A stretch of 16,947 nt of DNA from an uncultured Xanthobacteraceae bacterium (GCA_955652925.1 CATPCO010000157.1:1-16947), one strand, 5' to 3'. Counted from the stretch's first letter, positions 8,126 through 14,815 are shown. Numbers and translations: made by a program. The notes: a model not told the origin generated them from the sequence alone.

Positions 8126-9057
8126 CGGCGTCTCCTGCGGGTTATTTCTTCGGCAGGCTCGACGCGGGTTACGGCATTGGCTGGCGGCGCCTGCGAGGCG
8201 CCTTCCGCGGCCGGCGCGTTGAGAGCGCAGATGCGGTCCGGCACGCCTGGCGTCACGAGCGGCGCCTCTTCGCGCTGCGCCTGACAAATGAGCCGCTCCG
8301 CCGCTGCCTCGTCGACTGCCATCATCATGCGCACAAGCCGCGCGGTAGGCGTCTCGCCCTCCGCGTTGTGATGGCTGCTGGCCTTGCGAAAATAGCCGAT
8401 CCAGGACGCCGCCTTTGCAAGTGCCGTCGTCCTGTCGCCGGTCTGCACCAGCACGTCGAACAGAACAAAGCGGCCGAGGCTGCGCTCGGGATTAGCGATC
8501 TCATCGAAACGCACGAGCGCCTCGCGAGCGCCGTAAAGGTCGCCCTGCGCTGCCAGCATCAGACCGAGGCGCTCGGCGTCGTTGGCCGTGATAATGTCCT
8601 TGGCCAGCAGCGTTCGTAAGAGCTTCTCTTCTCGATCGAACGCGCCATCGAGACGGTATTGCGCGAGCAGCTCACGCGCGGTCGCAGGCGAGGGCGACAG
8701 TTCGAACAGCCGCTCCAATGTGGCGACCTTGTTGGGCTTGTCCTCGATGTCGGCGTAATGCTTTGCCAACATTGCAAGGGCTTCCGGATTTTCCGGATGA
8801 TCGGCGGCGAAATCGGCCATCACCCGCGTCGCCGCCTCGATCTCGGCAAATGACATGTAGAGCTTGTAGAGGTTGACGACGGTATCGATCTCCCGGTGGC
8901 CGGCACGATAGAGCCCTTGCAGCGTCTTGAGCGCCTCCTTGTTTCGCCCATCGCGGACCAGCATGGTCCACTGCTCGCGCTCCCCGGGCACCATGGCCAC
9001 GCCCGCGGCGAGCGCGGCCGCGGTAAGGCAAATAACAAGGGCAATGTGCCGGAACAT
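8122..9057 (-). CDS. Membrane-anchored TPR protein of the pel cluster (possible stand-in for the TPR parts of PelB or PelE)
   Basis: A 311-residue protein with an N-terminal hydrophobic helix (residues 4-22, MFRHIALVICLTAAALAAG), either an uncleaved anchor or a signal peptide, followed by helical TPR-like repeats from about 35 to 220 with the usual A/L/Y spacing (for example NPEALAMLAKHYADIEDKPNKV, shown here as residues 90-111). A Pro/Ala-rich tail with two Cys (C258, C277) ends in five Arg. In Pseudomonas this position is held by PelB, a protein of about 1190 residues with an anchor, many TPRs that bind PelA, and an outer-membrane beta-barrel. This protein matches only the anchor-plus-TPR layout and has no barrel. 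It starts at ATG 9057, sharing one base with the pelA stop (TGATG). A TTG one codon upstream is less likely. Function as a PelA-binding scaffold is inferred from position. Confidence 0.72.
   Translation of the reverse strand: MFRHIALVICLTAAALAAGVAMVPGEREQWTMLVRDGRNKEALKTLQGLYRAGHREIDTVVNLYKLYMSFAEIEAATRVMADFAADHPENPEALAMLAKHYADIEDKPNKVATLERLFELSPSPATARELLAQYRLDGAFDREEKLLRTLLAKDIITANDAERLGLMLAAQGDLYGAREALVRFDEIANPERSLGRFVLFDVLVQTGDRTTALAKAASWIGYFRKASSHHNAEGETPTARLVRMMMAVDEAAAERLICQAQREEAPLVTPGVPDRICALNAPAAEGASQAPPANAVTRVEPAEEITRRRRR
8131..8136 (-). promoter_or_regulatory. Shine-Dalgarno AGGAGA deciding a GTG start for pelD
   Basis: AGGAGA on the minus strand ends five bases before the GTG at 8125. 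Together with the GTGA overlap it selects this start over the longer in-phase frame. Confidence 0.7.
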
Positions 9058-11324
9058 CAATTATCGCCCTCGATGCAGGTCACATCGATGTCCACGGGCG
9101 AGATCGCGTCGGCATCGGCGGTCAATGCGAGCCGGCCGTCCTCGCCGACCTCCGCTTCCTCGTCCCACAGGCTTTCTTTCGAATTGCGCACGCTGACGCG
9201 ATAAAGCCCCGGCTTGAGACCGCCCCAGGTCATCTGACCGGTACCAAACCCTTTTGCCATGACCGAAAAACCGCACGCGCGCCGGCGCAAATCCCGGAAG
9301 GTCCAGCGACCTTCAAGCAGGTAAGGCGCTGATCCTTCGGCGGGCGCGTTGCGGAGCGCCACGATGACATCCTCAACAGCTTCATCGAGGGCGATATAAA
9401 GGGTTGCGTCCTTTCTGTGCTGGCCGATCACGCCGACGCTGCGGGTAAAATCGACGGCGAGGGAGGCGGCATCATCAAACCTCACCGTTTGTAACGCGCC
9501 TCGATGCTGCACCAGCCAGCTCAGATCGCCGAGCGCGGTGATCTCGGTCGAGAAAAAGCCGTCCGCAATTGCGGCATAGTGGGAGGCCGCGATCGGCGTG
9601 ACCGCGCCCTGCCGTGCCGCGTCAAGATGGTGCCGAACGGCCGCGAGCTGCGCCGGATGCTCGCCCGCATACATGTGATAATAGACATTGATCGGCTTGA
9701 GGCGGCGCGGATTCTCGGTTCGCTTGACGGTCTCGTCGAGATGGAGAAACCCGTGGTCGCGGCCGTTTCCGTCGGTGATGAAGATGTAGTCGTTGGCATC
9801 CCCGGCGTAGATCTGGCGCTCGGCTCCGGCAAGGCGCGAAATCGGCGACAAGTAACTGATCGACGGGAAATCGGGGTCGAAACGGGAGTCACCGCCGTTG
9901 AGATTGCGCAGTCCAAGGCGGCGCGTCGCTGCCACTGCGGCCTCGAACGGCTCAGCACCCCCGCTCCAGAGATAGAGAGTGGCATGCTTGTCCTCGGGCG
10001 CGAGCTCCTCGGCGGCAAGGATTGAGCCGCGAATCTCCTGGTCGAGATCAAAGGGAAAATCGCTGTAGGCGCGCGGCGGATCGTCTCCGGCTACCTTTGT
10101 ATCGGTTTCAGCCTCCTTGCGCACAATTCCCGGAAACAGGCGCCGCGCAACCCGGCGCAAACGGTCGCCCAGCACGGCTTTCCATTCGGACTCGTCGGGG
10201 CCAATGAGGCGCTCCTCGAGCTTGCGATCGTAATTTTCGAAGAAGCTCCATTGATACGGATGCGAATAGGTATGCGAGGCAATCTCGACCTGCGGCAAAC
10301 CAAAGAGCTCGCGCGCCGCCTGGCGTCCCGCCTCGGGCGTGCCATAGCGCTCGTCAATGTCGGCGCCGATCACACCGACCGCGACCGGCAAATCGGGATA
10401 AGGCGCAATGAGCTCCCGCAGCACCACGCCGGCGGCAACGACTGATTTGTCATGGTATTCTTCGATATTGCTGACATTGTTCCAACCATCTCCGTCGATA
10501 TGGCTGAACCAGAGACGCCGGCCAGAAAGGGTAGTCACGTCGGGTATGGGGATGCCCTGGCCCCCGAAAGCCTTTTGAAAAAACGCGAATGGGTTGATGA
10601 GCCACTTCGTGCGCCCTGTTGCGGGCTCCTCGTAGACAAAATATCCGCTGGCGGCGTAACCCCCGCGATTGCTGGTCAGCACCACGCTCGAGGTCACGAT
10701 CAGGTCGCCGTCGCGATGCTGGAGGATGAGGTGAGAAGAAACTTCCGGGTTGAGCGTGCCCACAATGGGAAAGGCGGGCAACACCGGATCAAGCTCCCGC
10801 TCAAACCCGATGAGGGCATCGCGGTAGAGGACCTTGGTGGCGTAGGTGATGTCGATGCTGGCGCCACTCAATCCAAACCCGATCTCCCGAAACATGCGGT
10901 TGGCATCGGCCAGCGGAGCGTTGCCTGAAAGGCCGCTGTCGCCGAGGACGACCATGCGCGTCCCGTGGGCGAGCTGATCAAGCCCCCAGAGATAAAAAAG
11001 GCTTGGTGGCGCGCGCCGGAACCAGGTGATAACGCCCCGGATGCGGGCGGTGCGCTCCGCGCTCGGAAGACCGGAATTGATGTCCCAGTAGCTCACGATG
11101 AAGCCGAGGTGGTTGAGCGTCATTTCCGCGAACCGGTGAATGCGGGTCTGGTCCGGACGCGCCTCTTCCCGGCTGTCGTACGCGGCAAGAATCTCACGCC
11201 GTACCGGCTCGGCGAGCGGCTCTTCCGGCCAGGGCTGCGCGCGCGCCGGAAGCGCCAATAAAAGCGCAAAGGCGATGAAAAACGCCGACCGAACCATGCG
11301 CAGTGGGCGCTCGGCCGTGGTCAT
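9057..11324 (-). CDS. pelA: PelA-like periplasmic polysaccharide deacetylase without a hydrolase domain
   Basis: About 755 residues from the chosen ATG. A signal peptide (hydrophobic FFIAFALLLAL, then ARA|Q) leads to a Rossmann-like domain (about 60-260), then a CE18/NodB-like deacetylase domain. Its metal site is visible as HIDGDGW (D277, D279) and SHTYSHP (H351, H355). A further PelA-like segment is NVYYHMYAGEHPAQL (546-560), and a beta-rich C-terminal part follows. PelA partly deacetylates Pel in the periplasm. Pseudomonas PelA (about 948 residues) begins with a GH166 glycoside hydrolase domain; here the protein goes straight from signal peptide to the middle domain, so that activity is absent. 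The start is uncertain. The frame is open back to 11582, ATG 11297 (MVRSAFF) also gives a clean signal peptide, and a strong AGGAGGAGG at 11466-11474 could serve a TTG at 11453. I chose 11324 as a compromise. Confidence 0.85.
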   Translation of the reverse strand: MTTAERPLRMVRSAFFIAFALLLALPARAQPWPEEPLAEPVRREILAAYDSREEARPDQTRIHRFAEMTLNHLGFIVSYWDINSGLPSAERTARIRGVITWFRRAPPSLFYLWGLDQLAHGTRMVVLGDSGLSGNAPLADANRMFREIGFGLSGASIDITYATKVLYRDALIGFERELDPVLPAFPIVGTLNPEVSSHLILQHRDGDLIVTSSVVLTSNRGGYAASGYFVYEEPATGRTKWLINPFAFFQKAFGGQGIPIPDVTTLSGRRLWFSHIDGDGWNNVSNIEEYHDKSVVAAGVVLRELIAPYPDLPVAVGVIGADIDERYGTPEAGRQAARELFGLPQVEIASHTYSHPYQWSFFENYDRKLEERLIGPDESEWKAVLGDRLRRVARRLFPGIVRKEAETDTKVAGDDPPRAYSDFPFDLDQEIRGSILAAEELAPEDKHATLYLWSGGAEPFEAAVAATRRLGLRNLNGGDSRFDPDFPSISYLSPISRLAGAERQIYAGDANDYIFITDGNGRDHGFLHLDETVKRTENPRRLKPINVYYHMYAGEHPAQLAAVRHHLDAARQGAVTPIAASHYAAIADGFFSTEITALGDLSWLVQHRGALQTVRFDDAASLAVDFTRSVGVIGQHRKDATLYIALDEAVEDVIVALRNAPAEGSAPYLLEGRWTFRDLRRRACGFSVMAKGFGTGQMTWGGLKPGLYRVSVRNSKESLWDEEAEVGEDGRLALTADADAISPVDIDVTCIEGDN

Positions 11325-11603
11325 CGAGAACAAGCCTGCCAACCACGGCCCAGCCATGTCCAAAAGCCAGCCACGCGAAAAATGGGCCCGCCGCAGGCTG
11401 AATAAACGTTCAAGTTCGGAGGCCTCGAATTCGGCCTTCGAATATCCCCGCAACGGTGCGCAAATCCTCCTCCTACAGGCCTGCATTTTTCTTTCGTCTC
11501 GCCCAGGGTTTTCCTCACCTCGACCGAGCCGCCGGCGCCCTTCCCTTGCAATTCGCTTATGACCAAACGCCTGTGTTATCAACTACTTTACGGCGGCGGT
11601 TGG

Positions 11604-11623
11604 GCCGGTAGTTGCCGGTAGTT
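11604..11623. repeat. Tandem 10-base repeat, possible operator upstream of pelA
   Basis: GCCGGTAGTT occurs twice head to tail (11604-11613, 11614-11623). The core GTAGTT appears inverted as AACTAC at 11581-11586. The arrangement lies upstream of the pelA frame and could bind a regulator. No known consensus is recognised. Confidence 0.4.
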
Positions 11624-11862
11624 AACCGTCCGCAACGCCTGATCGCGGCGGATAGCGATGCGATCACCGGCGTGGTCACCCTTCGGCGGCGAAAGCAAGC
11701 TATCAAATGCAGCGCCCTGCGGTCGAGCAAGCCTAGGCCATCCCGGGCGCCCTGAAAAAACATTTCTCAACTGTTGTATTCCGGCTCCGCCTGGGCCGAA
11801 TGGACAACCTCCTGAAAGTTCACAGCTAGAGCGTGTCTCGCTGAGATCGAGCCAGCAGGTCC

Positions 11863-11885
11863 ACCTCTCCCCGCAGGGGAGAGGT
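11863..11885. repeat. Perfect REP-like palindrome (ACCTCTCCCC-GCA-GGGGAGAGGT)
   Basis: Ten-base arms, ACCTCTCCCC (11863-11872) and GGGGAGAGGT (11876-11885), with a GCA loop. 'CCTCTCCCC...GGGGAGAGG' palindromes are dispersed between genes in many Hyphomicrobiales. It lies about 80 bases before the Rieske start. A role as operator or terminator is possible but a dispersed repeat is more likely. Confidence 0.75.
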
Positions 11886-11963
11886 ATCGCGGGCTGCTCA
11901 ATCGCGTGGTGATCGAACGCCATCGAAACTGGTGCTAGGTATAGGCCAAACGGGGTAAAGCTC

Positions 11964-12326
11964 ATGGCTGAATGCTTCGTGGCCAAGGCGTCCGAGATGG
12001 CAGACGGGGACCGGCGCATTGTTCTGGCCGGAAGCTCCGAGATCGGAGTGTTCTACAAGCACGGCGCCTATTTCGCCTACAGCAATTACTGCGCGCACTC
12101 CGGCGGCCCGGCCTGCGAAGGCCTCCTGATCAACCGGGTTGTCGATTTGATTGCGCCCGATCGAACCTATCAGGGACAAACATTCTCAGACGACGTTCAC
12201 TTTGTCTGTCCCTGGCACGGTTACGAGTATGATCTCAAGACAGGAGAATGCGTCGGCGACCGGCGACTGAAACTAAAGCGGTTCGAGGTCGTGCGTCGCG
12301 GCGACGACATCTTCGTCATCGCATGA
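11964..12326 (+). CDS. Rieske [2Fe-2S] ferredoxin-type protein with widened cluster spacing
   Basis: A 120-residue single-domain Rieske protein, the kind that carries electrons to ring-hydroxylating or other oxygenases. The cluster ligands are C43-x-H45 in NYCAHSGGPACEG and C82-x2-H85 in VCPWHGYEYDLKTGE; the second motif and the following GYEYDLKTGECV strand are textbook. The odd point is the spacing: 36 residues separate H45 and C82, where Rieske ferredoxins usually have 15 to 17. An extra segment (about 52-76, GLLINRVVDLIAPDRTYQGQ and on) lies between. Some Rieske proteins have longer loops, so it may still bind a cluster. The next gene begins 16 bases downstream, implying an operon with the amidohydrolase. 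An oxygenase partner is not visible in the window. The start is the ATG at 11964, with only a weak purine run (GGGG at 11952-11955) before it. Confidence 0.86.
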   Translation: MAECFVAKASEMADGDRRIVLAGSSEIGVFYKHGAYFAYSNYCAHSGGPACEGLLINRVVDLIAPDRTYQGQTFSDDVHFVCPWHGYEYDLKTGECVGDRRLKLKRFEVVRRGDDIFVIA

Positions 12327-12342
12327 GCCGGGAGACCTAGCA

Positions 12343-13569
12343 ATGGACATGCTTCGCAGCGAGGTCCGCAAGCTTGCGGCCGAGGACTATACCACGCCGG
12401 CCCATCTGGCGCATGCCTGCGAGCAGGCGCGCAAACGCAAGTATCAGGATTTCCTGATCGTTGATGTGGACGCCCATCATTACGAAAGCGAATCGTACAG
12501 GGACGTGTTCGAATACATAGAAAATCCCGTCATTCGCCGGCAAGCGGTCGAGTCGGCAAAGCGCGGCGGCCGCGCTTCCATGCTTGGAGGGCAGATCGGA
12601 TATCAGGATATCGGCGGGCGCATCACGCGCCATGAGCTGCGCAAGCATGACATCCGCCGGCATGAAAAGCTCGCAAGCGCAAAGCACCGCGACGTCGGCA
12701 TGACGCTCGAATGGATGGACGCGATGGGCGTCGATTACTGCTGCCTGTTTCCGACGCCGATGCTGTTTCTTGGCCTGCATCCCCAGGTAGAAGTCGAGGT
12801 CGCCATGTGCCGCGCCTACAACCGCTGGCTCTGCGAGCGCATCCTGAGCGTCGAGCCGCGCATCATCTCCATGCTCTATCTGCCGTTCAACGATCCGGAT
12901 GCGGCCTACAGGACGGTGAAGGATTTCGGCGACAAGAAAGGCGTGGTGGGCTTCATGGTGACCTCGCCCCGCTACAAGCCCGTGCACGACAATGCGTATG
13001 TCAGGACCTATGCGTTGCTGGAGGAAATGGGCAAGCCGCTCGCGTTTCATGCCGCCTATAACTGGCATGACCAGGCGCTGTCGTTGACCAACCGCTTCAT
13101 CTCGGTGCATGCGCTCGGCTTCATGTGGTTCAACATGCTCCACATGACCAACTGGGTGATCAACGGCCTGCCGGAGCGGTTTCCCAGGCTCAAGGTGATG
13201 TGGATCGAGAGCGGATTGACCTGGGCCTATTGCCTGATGCAGCGGCTCGATCATTCCTACATGATGCGAACCTCGGATTGCCCCTCGCTCAAGCGCAAGC
13301 CGAGCGAATACATGCGCGAGATGTACTATTCCTCGCAGCCCATGGAGAAACCGCGTGATCGCTCCATCCTGGAGGCGACCTTCAAGATGATCAATGCCGA
13401 GACCCAGCTCATGTGGTCATCGGACTATCCGCATTGGGATTTCGATCTGCCGAGCGTGATCTACGATCTGCCTTTCCTGAGCGAGAGCGGCCGGCGCAAC
13501 ATCCTGGGCGGCAATGCAGCGAAAGCGTTCGGTCTTGATCCCAAGCCGGTGAAGAAGATTCCGGCGTAG
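12343..13569 (+). CDS. Amidohydrolase_2 family protein (ACMSD-like metal-dependent hydrolase/decarboxylase)
   Basis: A 408-residue TIM-barrel protein of PF04909. The metal-site strand is DVDAHHYES (D41, D43, H45 or H46). Later elements are FHAAYNWHD (H236, H242), WIESGLTWAYCLMQRLDH (287-304) and WSSDYPHWDF (D361), the family's catalytic Asp. The family includes aminocarboxymuconate semialdehyde decarboxylase, resorcylate and salicylate-type decarboxylases and related hydrolases. The Asp-rich first motif and the W-E-S / SDYPHWD signatures resemble the large subgroup annotated only as 'amidohydrolase' in soil alphaproteobacteria. An N-terminal extension of about 35 residues precedes the barrel. 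A good ribosome-binding site, GGGAGA (12330-12335), lies seven bases before ATG 12343, and the gene follows the Rieske gene by 16 bases. A substrate with an aromatic or ring-derived carboxylate is likely from context but unproven. Confidence 0.85.
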   Translation: MDMLRSEVRKLAAEDYTTPAHLAHACEQARKRKYQDFLIVDVDAHHYESESYRDVFEYIENPVIRRQAVESAKRGGRASMLGGQIGYQDIGGRITRHELRKHDIRRHEKLASAKHRDVGMTLEWMDAMGVDYCCLFPTPMLFLGLHPQVEVEVAMCRAYNRWLCERILSVEPRIISMLYLPFNDPDAAYRTVKDFGDKKGVVGFMVTSPRYKPVHDNAYVRTYALLEEMGKPLAFHAAYNWHDQALSLTNRFISVHALGFMWFNMLHMTNWVINGLPERFPRLKVMWIESGLTWAYCLMQRLDHSYMMRTSDCPSLKRKPSEYMREMYYSSQPMEKPRDRSILEATFKMINAETQLMWSSDYPHWDFDLPSVIYDLPFLSESGRRNILGGNAAKAFGLDPKPVKKIPA

Positions 13570-13587
13570 ATTGCGTCGAGTTCTTCA

Positions 13588-13602
13588 CGAGGCCCAACCT
13601 CG
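13588..13602 (+). terminator. Short hairpin after the amidohydrolase gene
   Basis: CGAGG (13588-13592) and CCTCG (13598-13602) form a perfect 5-base stem around CCCAA, about 20 bases past the stop of the gene ending at 13569. No U-run follows, so an intrinsic terminator is only a possibility. It merges with the REP-like hairpin that begins at 13617. Confidence 0.3.
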
Positions 13603-13616
13603 GGTAACCGCGAGAG

Positions 13617-13649
13617 AGCGTTGGGTCTCGCAAGCGCTCGACCCAAGCT
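13617..13649. repeat. REP-like palindrome, same family as 3231-3328, in a second convergent junction
   Basis: Arms TTGGGTC (13621-13627) and GACCCAA (13640-13646) pair perfectly, extended by AGC/GCT across one bulged G. The full element TTGGGTCTCG...CTCGACCCAA matches the copies at 3231-3328. It lies between two convergent stops (13569 and 13668), so it can serve as a shared terminator for both. Confidence 0.75.
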
Positions 13650-13667
13650 TGTATCAGCACTACGACG

Positions 13668-14618
13668 CTACGGCGCGTATTTCGGGAACAGCGCGAGCGC
13701 ATTGCCGCGATCGATCGCAAAACGCCTCTCCTGCGACAGGAATCCGGCTTCGTAGGTCTTCGCCGCTTCGGCGATCACGCGCGCATTGGCAAACGGGAAA
13801 TCGCTGCCGAACACAATGCGTTCGGGGAGCGCGACTTGATCAAGCGCGCCGAATGTCTCTTTGCCGGGCGAGATCGCGTTGTCGTACCAGAAATGGGCGA
13901 GACCCGCATAGACCTTTTCGCGCGAGAGCGCCGGCAATCGCGCATCAATCATGGGCGACACCGACAATCGCCAGGCAAAATAGGGTATGAGGCCGCCGGC
14001 ATGGGGCAGGATGAAGCGAATGCGGGGATAGCGTTCAATCGCGCCGGAGAAAACCAGGTTCACCACCGCGCGCGTGGTGTCGAACAGGTATTCCATCATG
14101 AAGGCGGGCCATGGCAGGTCGAGCCCCTTGCTGGACGGATGGAGGCCCGGATGGATGAACACCGCGGCGCCGCGCGCGTTGAGCATTTCAAGCACCGGAT
14201 CGAATTCGCGGTCGCCGAGGAATTTCTCGCCATAGCTTGCAAACAGCGAGACGCCGTCGAAGCGCAGTGCATCGAGCGCATAAGCGATTTCCTTGCAGGC
14301 GCCCTCCATGCTCCACATCGGCAGGGTCGCAAACGCGCCAAAGCGCGCGGGCCAACGGGTCATCAGCTCGGCCGCGAAATCGTTGCACCGCCGCGCCAAC
14401 GCCTCCGCGCTCGCGCGCGTGCCGAAGCCGACGCCAGGCTGCGCCAGCGAGGTCAGCGCAACCTCGATGCCCTGGGCGTCCATCAGCTCGAGCGCGACCG
14501 CGGGCGACCAGTCCGGGTATCTGCCGATCGCGGGGCCGCGGCCGGCCGCATAGACCGCCTCGCGATAGAACTGCGGAATGTGGTGGAAGTGAACGTCGAT
14601 GCGGCGTGGTGATGGCAT
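13668..14618 (-). CDS. Amidohydrolase_2 / ACMSD-family decarboxylase-like protein
   Basis: A 316-residue PF04909 protein whose metal ligands are all visible: H10-x-H12 in IDVHFHHIP, H156 in FIHPGLHP, H206 in ILPHAGG, and D273 in VFGSDFPF. Length and motif order match ACMSD and 6-methylsalicylate / gamma-resorcylate decarboxylase relatives (about 300-340 residues), which remove a carboxylate from an aromatic or ring-derived acid using one metal ion. It is more canonical than the 408-residue family member at 12343-13569, and the two converge tail to tail. The start ATG at 14618 gives the compact MPSPRRIDVH N-terminus usual for the family. No strong ribosome-binding site is seen; a TAAAAT sits six bases upstream (14630-14625) and could be part of a promoter with a very short leader. 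The substrate is not known. Confidence 0.87.
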   Translation of the reverse strand: MPSPRRIDVHFHHIPQFYREAVYAAGRGPAIGRYPDWSPAVALELMDAQGIEVALTSLAQPGVGFGTRASAEALARRCNDFAAELMTRWPARFGAFATLPMWSMEGACKEIAYALDALRFDGVSLFASYGEKFLGDREFDPVLEMLNARGAAVFIHPGLHPSSKGLDLPWPAFMMEYLFDTTRAVVNLVFSGAIERYPRIRFILPHAGGLIPYFAWRLSVSPMIDARLPALSREKVYAGLAHFWYDNAISPGKETFGALDQVALPERIVFGSDFPFANARVIAEAAKTYEAGFLSQERRFAIDRGNALALFPKYAP

Positions 14619-14637
14619 CGCTGGATTTTAGCAGATC

Positions 14638-14771
14638 GTAGCCCGCATGAGCGAAGGCGGCTTCGCCAAGGCTTCGGCGTCCTCAGTCACGTTAGCCCAT
14701 CGACGCTTTGACGGAGACGGGCGATATGCGGGGAGGTCGTTCCCGCATGTCGCTTCGCTCATGCGGGCTAC
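14638..14771. repeat. Perfect 19-base inverted repeat enclosing 96 bases (REP/BIME-like), divergent junction
   Basis: GTAGCCCGCATGAGCGAAG (14638-14656) and CTTCGCTCATGCGGGCTAC (14753-14771) are exact reverse complements. The right arm also folds alone: CCCGCATG (14742-14749) pairs with CATGCGGG (14760-14767). GCGAAGGCGGCTTCGCC next to the left arm can fold as well. Such 'GTAGCCCGCATGAGCGAAGC' repeats are dispersed in alphaproteobacterial genomes, and paired inverted copies recall BIMEs or a REP-transposon remnant. The inner 96 bases contain no gene. It occupies most of the space between the divergent genes starting at 14618 and 14823. Confidence 0.85.
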
Positions 14772-14810
14772 CGTTGAATTTCCCTGGCTCCCGTGGCTCT
14801 ATCGCTCCGC

Positions 14811-14815
14811 GGGAG
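14811..14815 (+). promoter_or_regulatory. Shine-Dalgarno GGGAG deciding the start at 14823
   Basis: GGGAGAAGCGAT precedes ATG 14823 with a seven-base spacer. This favours 14823 over the in-phase alternative start at 14793, which has no such site and would begin before the natural MPWLEANGISIHY start. Confidence 0.7.

Larger units (their letters stand above)
11325..11963. other. Divergent intergenic/leader region between pelA and the Rieske gene
   Basis: About 640 bases with no convincing gene. The left 260 bases stay open in the pelA frame and include, on the minus strand, AGGAGGAGG (11466-11474) ahead of a 17-codon frame starting TTG (11463) and stopping at 11410. The centre holds a tandem 10-base repeat (11604-11623). 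The right part holds a perfect CCTCTCCCC palindrome (11863-11885). The promoters for both divergent units should lie here. I see no clear -35/-10 pair on either strand. Confidence 0.5.

Noticed and set aside
8126..8287. 54-residue N-terminal extension of the PelD-like protein
   Set aside because: It is Arg/Gly-rich antiparallel-frame sequence within the TPR gene; GTG 8125 has a ribosome-binding site and a GTGA overlap.
11325..11582. 86-residue N-terminal extension of PelA
   Set aside because: It would place a long charged segment before a clear signal peptide. I keep it only as an alternative because of the strong AGGAGGAGG inside it.
12337..13254. 305-codon minus-strand open frame opposite the 408-residue amidohydrolase
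   Set aside because: His/Arg-rich antisense shadow; the plus strand has clear catalytic motifs and a ribosome-binding site.
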